NCBI RefSeq assembly: GCF_014650695.1
Contig: NZ_BMVL01000001.1
Location: 83,563 to 147,562, forward strand
Reading direction: 5' to 3'
Origin: Streptomyces avidinii
GTDB taxonomy: Bacteria; Actinomycetota; Actinomycetes; Streptomycetales; Streptomycetaceae
Length of the DNA stretch: 64,000 nucleotides
Under the pieces are notes generated by a model. That model saw nothing but the letters and a program-made list of their open reading frames with translations, had not been told where the DNA came from and ran no database searches. Each line of letters starts with the position of its first letter. Within the stretch, counting starts at the first letter, position 1. A program made the translations under genes and the position numbers. Shown here piece by piece: positions 6,982-15,564 of this stretch.

Positions 6982-8030
6982 TGCGCTTCCTGCCGACCGA
7001 CGAGCAGTCGGACTTCGCCCGTACGCTGCGCTCGCTGCTGGGCTCGGCGCGGGTGCCGGCGACGGTACGGGCCTGGGCGGACGGCGATGCCGGGCCCGGG
7101 CGGGCGCTGTGGTCCCGGCTCGCGGGGACGGGGCTGTTCGCGCTGGCCGTGCCGGAGGCCTACGAGGGGGCCGGCCTGCTCCTGCCGGAGCTGTCCCTCG
7201 GCTTCGTGGAGCTGGGCCGGGCCGGGGTGCCGGGGCCGGTGGTGGAGAGCGCCGCCGTGTCGGTGCTGCTGGCGGAGCTGGCGGACGAGGCGCTCGCCAA
7301 GCGGTTCCTGCCGGGGCTGGCCCTGGGCGAGACCTCGGCCACGCTGACGCTGCCGGGCGGGAGCCCGTACGCGCTGGACGCGGACGCGGCGACGTACTGC
7401 TTCGCGGTATCGGCTGCGGGCGAGCTACGGCTGGCAGGCGGTACGGGCGGGGCCGGCGGTACGGGCGGCGCCGGAGCCAGGGGAGCCACCGGCGCCACCG
7501 GCGAGCCGCTCCGGTCGACGGACCCGGCCCGCCGGCTGTCCCTCCCGCCGGCCGACGGGGGCGAACTGCTCGCCGCGGGACCGGGGGTGGCGCGGGCGGC
7601 CGAGGTGGCCGGACGCTGGGCCCGGCTGCTGACGGCCGCCCAGTGCCTGGGCGTCGGCGAGGCACTGCTGGCCAGGACGGTGGAGTACGCGAAGCAGCGC
7701 ACGCAGTTCGGCACGCCGATCGGGTCCTTCCAGGCGGTCAAGCACCGGCTGGCGGACACCCTGCTCGCCCTGGAGTTCGCCCGCCCGCTGGTGTGGGCGG
7801 CGGCCCTGTCCCCGGCCCCGGGCGAAGTGGCCGCGGCGAAGCTGTCGGCCGGCGAGGCGTGCTACCGGGCGGCGATGACGGCGCTCCAGCTCCACGGCGC
7901 GGTCGGCTACACCGAGGAGCTGGACCTGTCCCTGTGGCTGCGCAGGGCCCGGCCCCTGCGGGACGCCTGGGGAACGCCTTCGGCCTGCCGGGCCGAGGTA
8001 CTGCGGTCCCTCACACCACCGCGACGCTGA
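6981..8030 (+). CDS. Acyl-CoA dehydrogenase, FadE32-like partner
   Basis: A 349-residue acyl-CoA dehydrogenase-like protein. It has the opening FLPTDEQSDFARTLRSLL, VPEAYEGAG, the helix RTVEYAKQRTQFGTPIGSFQ, and QLHGAVGYTEELDL near the end. It is shorter than catalytic dehydrogenases and resembles mycobacterial FadE32/33, which partner FadE31. A Gly/Ala-rich stretch (about residues 153-177, GGTGGAGGTGG then GARGATGATG) interrupts the beta domain and looks like a linker insertion. Start ATG overlaps the upstream stop (TGATG). Its last 20 bases overlap the convergent methyltransferase gene. Confidence 0.82.
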   Translation: MRFLPTDEQSDFARTLRSLLGSARVPATVRAWADGDAGPGRALWSRLAGTGLFALAVPEAYEGAGLLLPELSLGFVELGRAGVPGPVVESAAVSVLLAELADEALAKRFLPGLALGETSATLTLPGGSPYALDADAATYCFAVSAAGELRLAGGTGGAGGTGGAGARGATGATGEPLRSTDPARRLSLPPADGGELLAAGPGVARAAEVAGRWARLLTAAQCLGVGEALLARTVEYAKQRTQFGTPIGSFQAVKHRLADTLLALEFARPLVWAAALSPAPGEVAAAKLSAGEACYRAAMTALQLHGAVGYTEELDLSLWLRRARPLRDAWGTPSACRAEVLRSLTPPRR

Positions 8031-8736
8031 CGTTCACGACGTACTGCTCCTCGACGATGCCGTCCGGGAAGAGCGGGTTCAGCAGCTCCCGCTCCCCCGC
8101 GAAGTACGCGCGGGTGCGGGCCTCGCCCAGGACCAGGAAGGCGGAGTGGCTGGCGAGGTTGGCCAGGTGGTCGTCCAGCGTGATGCGCCGGGACCAGGTC
8201 ACCGACCGGGTGGTGAACTCGCCGAGCCCCTCGGGCAGAGTGCGGCGGCTCTCCCCCTTGACCTCGAAGAAGACCCGGAGCCGCTCCTCCTGTTCGGCGA
8301 TCCACGGGACGGTGACGTCCGTGTCGTTCCACCACATCGCGAGCGCGCCGCCGGGACGCAGCACCCGGCGGGCCTCGGGCACGGAGCGGGCCGGGTCGGT
8401 CCAGTGCCAGGCCTGGGCGTAGGTGAGCAGGTCGAACGCGCCGGTGGCCAGCGGCAACCGGTCCCCGTCGCCGCGCACGATCGGGATCCCGGGATGCGTC
8501 CGGCGGAACTCGGCGGCCATCCCGTCCCCGGGCTCCACGGCGAGGACCTCGGCCCCGCGCTCGCGCAGGAGCCCGGTGGCAATGCCGGTCCCGGCTCCCA
8601 CGTCGGCCACTCGGGCCCCGGCGAGCGGCCGCCCGGCGAGGGCCTCGACGGCATCGAAGAGGGCCGGGGGGTAGCCGGGGCGGTGGGCTGCGTACAGAGC
8701 TGCTGCTGCGTCGAAGGAACGGGCACGTGTCGTCAT
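8011..8736 (-). CDS. Class I SAM-dependent methyltransferase
   Basis: A methyltransferase of 241 residues with a Rossmann-type SAM site. Motif I is VADVGAGTGIATGLL, motif II carries an acidic residue in LAVEPG, and RVLRPGGALAMWW follows. The closest general type is the UbiE/methyltransferase-11 family with a YAQAWHW segment. Substrate is unknown. The ATG at 8736 gives a natural start; a GTG at 8757 would add seven residues. The 3' end overlaps the end of the convergent dehydrogenase gene by 20 bases. Confidence 0.85.
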   Translation of the reverse strand: MTTRARSFDAAAALYAAHRPGYPPALFDAVEALAGRPLAGARVADVGAGTGIATGLLRERGAEVLAVEPGDGMAAEFRRTHPGIPIVRGDGDRLPLATGAFDLLTYAQAWHWTDPARSVPEARRVLRPGGALAMWWNDTDVTVPWIAEQEERLRVFFEVKGESRRTLPEGLGEFTTRSVTWSRRITLDDHLANLASHSAFLVLGEARTRAYFAGERELLNPLFPDGIVEEQYVVNVSVAVV

Positions 8737-8863
8737 GCGTCCATTGTTTTCGATCACGCAATCGGCAACAAGATCGCGGTACTTGCGGTCATAGCAGCAT
8801 CGGCAGCGGCTTCGAGCCGCAGACCCTGCCCTGGTCGAAGAGCGGCACCGCGGAGGGCGGGGA

Positions 8864-8890
8864 CCCGTCCGGCGGATCTTGCCGGACGGG
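8864..8890 (-). terminator. 10-bp hairpin after the DUF1062 gene
   Basis: CCCGTCCGGC (8864-8873) pairs perfectly with GCCGGACGGG (8881-8890) around a 7-base loop, about 20 bases beyond the DUF1062 stop on the minus strand. A factor-independent terminator without a clear U-run is the likely reading. Confidence 0.6.
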
Positions 8891-8910
8891 CCCCAGGTGC
8901 CGGGGAGGGC

Positions 8911-9459
8911 TCAGCGCTTGAGCATGAAGGTGAAGTCGCCGGAGAGCTTGCCGCCCAGCCGGACCGGCGACACGAGTTTCCCGTCCGCGATCAGTCTTTC
9001 GACCTCGGCCCGGGAAAGACCGCAACCTTCAGCGATCACCCGCACCGGCCGGACGGGGATCTGCGCCGCGAAGCGGACCGCGACGTCGATCACCTCCCGG
9101 CCCAGGTGATCCGATCCGCCGGTATCGAGCCGCCAGGCGTCGTCCCAGTCGAGGGCGATGCGATTGCGCCGCCGCATGACCGGATCCTGGAGCACCTCGG
9201 CTGCCAGGCCGGGGTCGTTGTCATGCATGCGGTCCAGGAGCTCAGGTCGTACGGAGCGCACGTTCATCCGCTCCAGGACCGTGAGCTTCGCGGTGTCCCC
9301 GCAAGCGGTACAGAGCACGAGCAGCCAGGCGTCGAGGAGCTTGTGGTTCGCGTTGACACGAAATTTGCCGTTCGCCCGGAAGCGCTCGGACGCGCACGCA
9401 TGGCAACGGCGGCGAACGAGCGGCAGGCAGGTGGGCACGACCGCCCAGTTATTGAGCAC
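8911..9459 (-). CDS. DUF1062 domain-containing protein
   Basis: A 182-residue protein I recognise as DUF1062. Marks are the N-terminal RRRCHACASERFRANGKFRVN, the segment NHKLLDAWLLVLCTACGDT, and the RRRNRIALDWDDAWRLDT region. The two CxxC pairs (CHAC and CTAC) suggest a zinc ribbon. A C-terminal helix-turn-helix-like stretch (GLSRAEVERLIADGKL) might bind nucleic acid. Start is a GTG at 9459. No function is known. It stands alone with a downstream hairpin. The 188 bases upstream (9460-9647) show nothing recognisable. Confidence 0.8.
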   Translation of the reverse strand: MLNNWAVVPTCLPLVRRRCHACASERFRANGKFRVNANHKLLDAWLLVLCTACGDTAKLTVLERMNVRSVRPELLDRMHDNDPGLAAEVLQDPVMRRRNRIALDWDDAWRLDTGGSDHLGREVIDVAVRFAAQIPVRPVRVIAEGCGLSRAEVERLIADGKLVSPVRLGGKLSGDFTFMLKR

Positions 9460-9647
9460 AGAAGTACACCGGTTTCAGTGAGAAGTCCGCAGCAAAAAGC
9501 AGCACGGCGCACATGTGCGACGCGCGACCGATCAGCGTTTGGGGGGTCTCACAGGGTGTACAACGGCATGTCCTTGCCTGGACGACTCGGTTCGACGGCA
9601 CGGTAGTGGCGCACAGCGACGCTGTTCCACTGGTTTTCGGAGACCGC

Positions 9648-10199
9648 CTAGGCCCGGTGGCGGCGCAGGGAGATCCGGCCGACGAGGACGGTCTGGAGCA
9701 GGATCAGGGCTCCGGTGCCGAGCGCCGGCCAGCGCGGGCCGTCGGGGCGTCCGCCGACGGACCAGGCCGGTCCGTCGGGGTCCACGGTCACCTTCAGCCG
9801 GGCGCCGACCGGGAGGTCCTTCGCCACCGGGCCGGGCAGGTCGCGGCCCGCCTCGGTGCGCAGCCGCAGCGACGGGGCCGTGGTCGAGCCGTCCTCGACC
9901 ACGGTCCGCTCGATCACGATCGCCTGTTCCTCGCGGCCGCGGTCGTGGAGGGTGTGCCGGTCCCACGTGATCCCGCCGGCCACGGCGACGGCGACCGCGA
10001 GGAGCGCGACGGAGGTGCGGGCGACGAACTCCGCGTCGGTGCCGTGCGGGACAGCCGCTCCGAGGACGAAGACGGCCAGCAGGACGGGGATCCAGGCGCC
10101 CTCGGGGCCCTGCAGAAGCCAGATCGCCGCGAACTCCCCTGTCAGGAGAAGGCAGTTGCGCAGGACGGCGCCCGGCAGTCTCCGTATCAGTTCAGCCAT
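9648..10199 (-). CDS. Small membrane protein, DUF3592-like
   Basis: A 183-residue membrane protein of unknown role. It has hydrophobic segments at about residues 15-30, 37-50, 63-79 and near the C-terminus (about 160-175), with a soluble beta-rich portion between (VIERTVVEDGSTTAPSLRL ... LPVGARLKVTVDPDGP). That layout resembles small DUF3592-type proteins. An alternative GTG start two codons upstream (10205) is equally possible, and no strong ribosome site favours either. Confidence 0.65.
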   Translation of the reverse strand: MAELIRRLPGAVLRNCLLLTGEFAAIWLLQGPEGAWIPVLLAVFVLGAAVPHGTDAEFVARTSVALLAVAVAVAGGITWDRHTLHDRGREEQAIVIERTVVEDGSTTAPSLRLRTEAGRDLPGPVAKDLPVGARLKVTVDPDGPAWSVGGRPDGPRWPALGTGALILLQTVLVGRISLRRHRA

Positions 10200-10245
10200 G
10201 GACACATCATGCCCGGGGGGCGGGTGGGATCCGCCACCCCGTCCG

Positions 10246-11178
10246 TCACGCCTCCGCCGCGCGGACCCCCGCCACCCAGGCCCCGGCCGCCCGCAGCGCG
10301 GCGGCGCCCGCCGGGAGCGGCAGGCCCAGGAAGCCGTGGAAGACCCCCGGGTGCAGCTGGACCGTACAGTCGACGCCGGACCGCGCCAGGCGGCGGGCGT
10401 ACGCGAGGCCCTCGTCGCGCAGCACGTCGCAGTCGGCGAGGACGATCAGGGCTGGCGGCAGGCCCGCCAGGTCGGGGGCGCGCAGCGGGGAGACGTGCGG
10501 GTGCTCCGGGTCGCCGCCGTACTGGTCCCAGTACCAGGCCATGTGGGCGGCGGTGTGGAAGTAGCCCTCCGCGTACGTCTCCACCGAGGCGGAGTCCATC
10601 GAGGCGTCCAGCGGCGGATAGAACAGCAGCTGCCCGGCGACGAGTTCGGGTGCGCGCAGGGCGGTCACGGCCGCGAGGTTGCCGCCGCTGGAGTCCCCCG
10701 CCAGCACCACCCGGCCGGGGTCGCAGCCGAGCGCGCGGGCCCGGTCCCGGGCCCATAGCAGGACGGTGAGCGCATCGTCGGGCGCGGCCGGCCAGGGGTG
10801 CTCCGGGGCCAGCCGGTAGTCCGCCGAGACGACCACCGCGCCCGCGGCCAGCGCCAGGGAGCGGCAGGTCGCGTCGTGGCTGTCGAGCCCGCACATCACC
10901 CAGCCGCCGCCGTGCAGGAAGACCACCAGCGGGCGGTCGGCCGGGCCGGGCGCGGGGTCGTGGATCCGGACCGGGACCCCGCCGGCGACCGTGTCGGAGA
11001 CCGAGGCCACGGCCGGGCCCGGGCGGCCTGATCCGGACGTCGCCGCCGCCCGTAGGGCGAGGGTGTCGCCCGGGCCCGGGAAGCCCGCCGTCATCGCGTC
11101 GCACAGCCGCCTGGCCTCCGGGGACAGCGGGTCCGTCGTCGGGAAGTCGGAGTCGAAGTCGGAGTCGGAGTCGCTCAT
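10246..11178 (-). CDS. Alpha/beta hydrolase, hormone-sensitive-lipase family esterase
   Basis: A 310-residue esterase/lipase. The oxyanion-hole motif HGGGW (about residues 90-94), the nucleophile elbow GDSSGG, an acidic residue in [11 protein letters not shown], and the catalytic His in PGVFHGF form a complete family IV catalytic set. The N-terminus is an odd [16 protein letters not shown] repeat. The ATG at 11178 overlaps the stop of the upstream dehydrogenase gene (ATGA), so the two are co-translated. Together with the flavin oxidoreductase upstream it forms a three-gene operon. The natural ester substrate is unknown. Confidence 0.88.
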   Translation of the reverse strand: MSDSDSDFDSDFPTTDPLSPEARRLCDAMTAGFPGPGDTLALRAAATSGSGRPGPAVASVSDTVAGGVPVRIHDPAPGPADRPLVVFLHGGGWVMCGLDSHDATCRSLALAAGAVVVSADYRLAPEHPWPAAPDDALTVLLWARDRARALGCDPGRVVLAGDSSGGNLAAVTALRAPELVAGQLLFYPPLDASMDSASVETYAEGYFHTAAHMAWYWDQYGGDPEHPHVSPLRAPDLAGLPPALIVLADCDVLRDEGLAYARRLARSGVDCTVQLHPGVFHGFLGLPLPAGAAALRAAGAWVAGVRAAEA

Positions 11179-11906
11179 GCGGCCGTCATCCCCCCGTCCA
11201 CGGTGAATTCGGTGCCGGTGATGTACGAGGACGCGTCCGAGCAGAGGAAGAGGACGAGCTCCCCGACCTCCTCCGGGCGGCCGATGCGCCCCAGCGGTAC
11301 GTGCGACCAGTCCCGGCCCGCGACCGCCTCGGCCACCATCGGGGTGTCGATGGCTCCCGGGTGCACCGAGTTGACCCGGATCCGGTCCCCGGCGAGGTCG
11401 AGCGCCGCCGACCGGGTCAGCCCGCGCAGCCCGAATTTGGTGGATCCGTAGGCCGCGTGGCCGGGTATCCCGACCAGTCCGGCGGTGGAGGAGATGTTGA
11501 CGATCGAGCCGCCCCCGCCCGCGCGCAGCACCGGCGCCACCGCCTGGATGCCGAGGAACGGCCCGAGCAGGTTGACCCGCAGGAGCGCCTCGAACTCGTC
11601 GAGCCGCTGCCGCTCCACGTGGGCCGTGCGCCACAGGGCCGCGTTGTTGACCAGGGCCGAGACCGTCCCGAAGGCATGGACCGCCTCCTTGACCACCGTC
11701 GCCCAGCTCGCCGGGTCGCTCACATCGTGGCGTACGTAGAGTCCCTGGTCGCCGAGTTCTTCGGCCACCGCCCGGCCCTCGTCCTCCCGTACGTCGGTGA
11801 CGACGACCCGGGCCCCGGCCCGCGCGAACAGCCGGGCCTCGGCGGCGCCCTGGCCGCGTCCGGCGCCGGTGATCACGACGACCTTCCCTTCGAGGCGCTC
11901 CGCCAC
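11175..11906 (-). CDS. SDR-family oxidoreductase, hydroxysteroid-dehydrogenase-like
   Basis: A 243-residue classical SDR with cofactor motif [14 protein letters not shown] (in place of NNAG), the Ser of [13 protein letters not shown] (Tyr/Lys), and [10 protein letters not shown]. The C-terminal [15 protein letters not shown] is typical. The pattern resembles the Streptomyces 3-alpha/20-beta-hydroxysteroid dehydrogenase, so a hydroxysteroid or similar alcohol is a reasonable but unproven substrate. It starts four bases after the flavin oxidoreductase stop and overlaps the esterase start. Confidence 0.87.
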   Translation of the reverse strand: MAERLEGKVVVITGAGRGQGAAEARLFARAGARVVVTDVREDEGRAVAEELGDQGLYVRHDVSDPASWATVVKEAVHAFGTVSALVNNAALWRTAHVERQRLDEFEALLRVNLLGPFLGIQAVAPVLRAGGGGSIVNISSTAGLVGIPGHAAYGSTKFGLRGLTRSAALDLAGDRIRVNSVHPGAIDTPMVAEAVAGRDWSHVPLGRIGRPEEVGELVLFLCSDASSYITGTEFTVDGGMTAA

Positions 11907-11909
11907 GGC

Positions 11910-13031
11910 TCAGCCCTCCAGGGCACGGAAGTGCGGGATGACCTTCTCGCCCCACTGGCGGATGGTCTCCATACAGGCCTCCTGGGGGACGGTGCCCATC
12001 TGGATCAGGCACATCACCTCGTCGACGCCGATCTCGCGCAGCTGCTCGACGTAGGCGATGGCGGTCTCGGCGCTGCCGTACGCGTGCTCCGCGTTGTAGG
12101 TGCCGGTGTCGACGGGGCGGGCGGGGATGTTCGCCTCGTGCAGCCGGGCGACGAGTTCCTCCCGGCCCCGGGCCAGCGCCGCCGCGTGGTCCTCCTCCTC
12201 CGCGTATCCGGTGGGCTCGGGGCCGTTCCCGTACCAGTGGGCGATGGACTCGGCGAAGAAGCGCTGCCCGCGCGTGCCCAGTCGCAGGGCCCGCTCGGCG
12301 TCGTCGAGGACGATCGTCGGGCAGAGGGCGGAGAGGTGGTCGTTGACCTCGGTGGAGACCAGGCGCTCACCGGTGCGTGCCGCGATGGCCTCGTCGTAGA
12401 CCTTGCGCATGGTGCGGACGTCGTCGGCGCCCGCGAAGCCCATCACCAGGGCCCCGATGCCGAGTTCGGCGGCCAGCTTGAGGGTGTCGTGTCGGGAGCA
12501 GGCCATGAAGAGCGGTGGGTGCGGGTCCTGGACCGGGCGGGGCAGGATCGCGCCGGGGCCGATGTCGATGGAGCCGTGCCATTCGAACGTCTCCTCCCGC
12601 CAGGCCGAGGAGACGATCCGCAGGGCTTCCTCCGTCTGCGGGCCGGTGTCCTCGGGCCTGACCCCGTACATGGACATCTCCTGGCGGGTGGCGCCGCGCC
12701 CGGCGCCGATGTCGACGCGGCCGCCGCAGAGCACGTCGAGCATGGCCGCGCGCTCGGCGACGCGCACCGGGTGCTGGTAGCCGAAGGGCATGGTGACGAC
12801 GCCGTGCCCGATCCGGATCCGGTGGGTGCGGGCGGCCACCCAGGTCAGGAAGATCTCGGAGGCGCTCATGTGCGCGTACTGCGTCAGGGAGTGGTGCTCG
12901 ACGGCCCAGATCCGGTCGAAGCCCATCTCCTCGGCGTGGACGGCCTGTTCGACGCAGTCGCGGATGACCTGGCGTTCGCGTTCGGGGGTGGGGTCGACGA
13001 GCTGCGCCTCGAAGATCATCGAGAACTTCAC
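11910..13031 (-). CDS. LLM-class flavin-dependent oxidoreductase
   Basis: A 373-residue bacterial-luciferase-like monooxygenase/oxidoreductase using FMN or F420. Visible family marks are EEMGFDRIWAVEHH near residues 34-47, RIRIGHGVVTMPF, HPVRVAERAAMLDVL, GRVDIGAGRG, and the C-terminal VDEVMCLIQMG. Start ATG at 13031 has GGAGG-like purines upstream. It is first in the operon with the SDR and esterase and is divergent from a PadR gene. The 112-base shared region contains AGTACT with partly symmetric flanks (about 13062-13084), a possible PadR site. The operon could modify and cleave a ketone by Baeyer-Villiger-type chemistry, which is inference. Confidence 0.87.
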   Translation of the reverse strand: MKFSMIFEAQLVDPTPERERQVIRDCVEQAVHAEEMGFDRIWAVEHHSLTQYAHMSASEIFLTWVAARTHRIRIGHGVVTMPFGYQHPVRVAERAAMLDVLCGGRVDIGAGRGATRQEMSMYGVRPEDTGPQTEEALRIVSSAWREETFEWHGSIDIGPGAILPRPVQDPHPPLFMACSRHDTLKLAAELGIGALVMGFAGADDVRTMRKVYDEAIAARTGERLVSTEVNDHLSALCPTIVLDDAERALRLGTRGQRFFAESIAHWYGNGPEPTGYAEEEDHAAALARGREELVARLHEANIPARPVDTGTYNAEHAYGSAETAIAYVEQLREIGVDEVMCLIQMGTVPQEACMETIRQWGEKVIPHFRALEG

Positions 13032-13143
13032 GGTGAGTTCCCTCCGTCCGGAGTTCGGGAGCAGTCTTTCTAATAGGAGTACTTCTAGCAGTCATATTCC
13101 GCACGGGGAAGGGTGCCGGAGGGCCGGTCGTAGACTGCGCTGC

Positions 13144-13746
13144 GTGGCAGACGAGACGAACGAGCGGGCGCTCCCCGCGACCAGCTGGGCGGTGCTCGGG
13201 CTGCTCTCCTTCGGAGAGGAGCTCTCCGGTTACGACCTGAAGAAGTGGTCGGACCGGTCGCTGCGGTTCTTCTACTGGAGCCCGTCCTTCAGCCAGATCT
13301 ACAGCGAGCTCAAGCGGCTGGAGAAGTCCGGCTACGCCTCCTCGCGGATGGTCGCCCAGGACACCGGGACGCGCGACAAGCGCGTGTACCGGATCACGGA
13401 CGAAGGCATGACGGCCGTACGGGAGTGGGCCCGCGAGGCTCCCGTCGATCCACCCGTCCTCAAGCACGGACCGATGCTCCGGCTGTGGCTGGGCCACCTG
13501 CTGGAGCCGGAGCAGATGCGGGAAGTCCTCGGCCGGCACCAGGAGTTCGCGGAGCAGATGCGCCGTCGCGCGGTGGCCGACGCGGAGGCCGCGAAGGACG
13601 AGAGCGCCTGGGCGTACCCGACGCTCACCCTCCGGTGGGCCGAGCGGTACTACGCCTCCGAGCGCGACCTCGCGGCCGCGATGCTCGACGACATCGATGC
13701 ACTGGCCGCCGGGCGGGACGGGCGCGGGCGTACGCTCGGCCCATGA
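13144..13746 (+). CDS. PadR-family transcriptional regulator
   Basis: A 200-residue PadR regulator. The winged helix covers about residues 12-90 (AVLGLLSFGEELSGYDLKKW, then SQIYSELKRLEKSGY and KRVYRITDEGM). A C-terminal helical dimerisation region follows (LEPEQMREVLGRHQEF). Start is GTG 13144, because the frame upstream lacks family sequence. It is divergent from the flavin oxidoreductase operon and likely represses it. Its stop overlaps the start of the vWA gene (ATGA). Confidence 0.9.
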   Translation: MADETNERALPATSWAVLGLLSFGEELSGYDLKKWSDRSLRFFYWSPSFSQIYSELKRLEKSGYASSRMVAQDTGTRDKRVYRITDEGMTAVREWAREAPVDPPVLKHGPMLRLWLGHLLEPEQMREVLGRHQEFAEQMRRRAVADAEAAKDESAWAYPTLTLRWAERYYASERDLAAAMLDDIDALAAGRDGRGRTLGP

Positions 13747-14471
13747 CGGGCAGTGCGATCAACCTCCGCAAGGTCGAGGAGACGGCTCCGGCGCTCGTGA
13801 GCCTCTACAAGAGCGCCGGGGTCTCCCTGCGCAAGTACGGCCTGGAGGGCGGGCGGGCCGCGGTCTACCTGGTCCTGGACTACTCCGGCTCGATGCGTCC
13901 GTACTACGCGGACGGCAGTGTGCAGGCCCTCGCGGACCGGGTGCTGGGGCTGTCCGCCCACCTGGACGACGACGCCCGGGTGCCGGTGGTCTTCTTCTCC
14001 ACCGAGGTCGACGCGGTGGAGGAGATCTCCCTGGCCGGGCACGCGGGCCGGGTCACCGAGATAGCCGCCCGGCTGGGCCACATGGGCAAGACGGCCTACC
14101 ACGCGGCGATGGACGCGGTCATCGACCACTACCTGGACTCGGGGGCGACGGCCCCCGCCCTGGTCGTCTTCCAGACCGACGGCGGGCCGATCAACAAGCT
14201 CGCGGCGGAGCGGTACCTGTGCAAGGCGGCCCGGCTGCCGCTCTTCTGGCAGTTCGTCGGCTTCGGCAACACGCGCAGCACCCAGTTCGACTTCCTGCGC
14301 CGACTGGACGAGCTGCCGGTGCCGGCGATGCGGGCCGTGGACAACGCGGGCTACTTCCACGCGGGACAGGACCCCCGGAAGGTGCCGGACCGCGAACTCT
14401 ACGACCACCTCGTCGGGGAGTTCCCGGCCTGGCTGGCGGCGGTGCGCGGGGCGGGCATCGTGCGCGCCTGA
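13743..14471 (+). CDS. vWA domain protein, TerY-like
   Basis: A 242-residue von Willebrand factor A domain protein. The MIDAS metal site is seen as DYSGS (about residues 47-51), with TxxD-type residues in FQTDGGP. Segments such as NLRKVEETAPALVSLYKSAGVSL and FWQFVGFGNT are typical of vWA proteins found with tellurium-resistance TerD families. No Ter gene is seen here. The ATG overlaps the PadR stop, so the two are co-translated. It probably acts as a divalent-metal-dependent protein-binding scaffold in the cytoplasm. Confidence 0.85.
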   Translation: MTGSAINLRKVEETAPALVSLYKSAGVSLRKYGLEGGRAAVYLVLDYSGSMRPYYADGSVQALADRVLGLSAHLDDDARVPVVFFSTEVDAVEEISLAGHAGRVTEIAARLGHMGKTAYHAAMDAVIDHYLDSGATAPALVVFQTDGGPINKLAAERYLCKAARLPLFWQFVGFGNTRSTQFDFLRRLDELPVPAMRAVDNAGYFHAGQDPRKVPDRELYDHLVGEFPAWLAAVRGAGIVRA

Positions 14472-14508
14472 CCGGTGACGAGCGGGGCCACGCGCTTTGA
14501 TGGGACGC

Positions 14509-15018
14509 ATGACGACGACCAACTGGGCAGCGTTCGAGAAGGCCGAGCCGGAGTTCGCGGCGGCCGTCCGGGCCCGCTTCGCGCAGTACCCCCACCATGT
14601 CCTGGCCACCCTCCGCAAGGACGGATCCCCCCGGGTGACGGGGCTGAACGTCGGTATCCGGGGCGGGGAACTGTGGCTCGGGATGATGGCCGGCTCGATG
14701 AAGGCCAAGGACCTCCAGCGCGACCCGCGCTTCGCCCTGCACACCAATCCGGGCGAGGGCGAGAGCATGCCGGACGGGGACGTGCGGATCTCCGGGCGCG
14801 CGGTGGAGCTCCTGGACCCACCGGAACTGCACCGGTACGCGGAGGAGACCGAGACCCCGCACCCGTTCCACCTCTTCCACGCCGACCTGACGGAGGTCGT
14901 GCACGTCGGTGTGGAGGGCGACGACCTGGTGATCCGCACGTGGACCCCGGAGCACGGCCTGCACACCCTGCGCCGGGGCGACGACGACGAGCCGCCGCGG
15001 GAGGACCCGGTCTCCTAG
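14509..15018 (+). CDS. Pyridoxamine-5'-phosphate-oxidase-fold protein
   Basis: A 169-residue split-barrel protein of the PPOX-like family that binds FMN, F420 or heme. The strand HHVLATLRKDGSPRVTGLNV (about residues 28-47) is the classic opening of this fold, followed by GGELWLGMMAGSMKAKDLQRDPRF and the barrel strands to about residue 155. The ATG at 14509 (MTTTNWAAF) is preferred; ATG 14500 or TTG 14497 would add three or four residues. Substrate is unknown. The gene is 37 bases downstream of the vWA gene. Confidence 0.82.
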   Translation: MTTTNWAAFEKAEPEFAAAVRARFAQYPHHVLATLRKDGSPRVTGLNVGIRGGELWLGMMAGSMKAKDLQRDPRFALHTNPGEGESMPDGDVRISGRAVELLDPPELHRYAEETETPHPFHLFHADLTEVVHVGVEGDDLVIRTWTPEHGLHTLRRGDDDEPPREDPVS

Positions 15019-15084
15019 TCGCCCCTTCGCATTTGCTACCGTTGGTGGAAGATCTCTTGACGGCGCATGGGGGGAAGAGACACC

Positions 15085-15537
15085 GTGAACACGCCCTCTG
15101 GCACGACGGGTTCGGCCGGTCCGTCCGGCCCACCGGCGCACCTCGCGGTCGAAGGCGACAAACTCAGCAAACTGGCCGCCGACCTCGACACCATGCAGGA
15201 AGTGCTGAAGAAGCAGCTCCTTCGCATGGACGAGATCGTCGACACCGTAGAGGCGCGGTGGCGCGGACCGGCCTCGGAGGCGTACCGGGCCAAGCACCGG
15301 GCAGCCGCCGAGGACGCCGCCCGCATCCGGCAGACGATGAAGCTTTTGGCCAAGGCTGTCCGCCTGAGCCGGGACGGTTTCTCCGCGCAGGAGCTCGATG
15401 TCCTGGACGGCTTCCGGCGGCTGCAGTCGCAGGCCGACATCCGGGCGGAGACCGACGCGCTGTCCACGCCCGACACGGCAGGCGGCGGCGCGGCCGCCCC
15501 GCCTCCCGCACCACACAGCCGCATCGCCGATCTGTAA
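15085..15537 (+). CDS. WXG100-family (ESAT-6-like) protein, type VII secretion partner
   Basis: A 150-residue protein with a WXG100-type helical hairpin. Helix one is about residues 25-57, the turn is ARWRGPASEAY (W-x-G, about residue 62), and helix two follows. A Pro/Ala-rich tail ends the protein. Start GTG 15085 has GGGGGAAG at correct spacing; the ATG at 15067 overlaps that ribosome site and is unlikely. It opens a four-gene set with another WXG protein, the RNase A-like toxin and its immunity gene. A partner or chaperone role for toxin export is inferred from that position. Confidence 0.75.
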   Translation: MNTPSGTTGSAGPSGPPAHLAVEGDKLSKLAADLDTMQEVLKKQLLRMDEIVDTVEARWRGPASEAYRAKHRAAAEDAARIRQTMKLLAKAVRLSRDGFSAQELDVLDGFRRLQSQADIRAETDALSTPDTAGGGAAAPPPAPHSRIADL

Positions 15538-15564
15538 GCAGAACGAGAGGCACCGGGGGGACTC

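Noticed and set aside
10246..12012. A 588-codon frame that seems to fuse extra sequence to the esterase
   Set aside because: The upstream part is the wrong frame of the SDR gene. The esterase proper starts at the ATG at 11178, overlapping the SDR stop.
13062..13084. AGTACT with partly matching flanks as the PadR operator
   Set aside because: Only a few flanking positions are symmetric. It is mentioned under the neighbouring gene but is too weak to list as a site.
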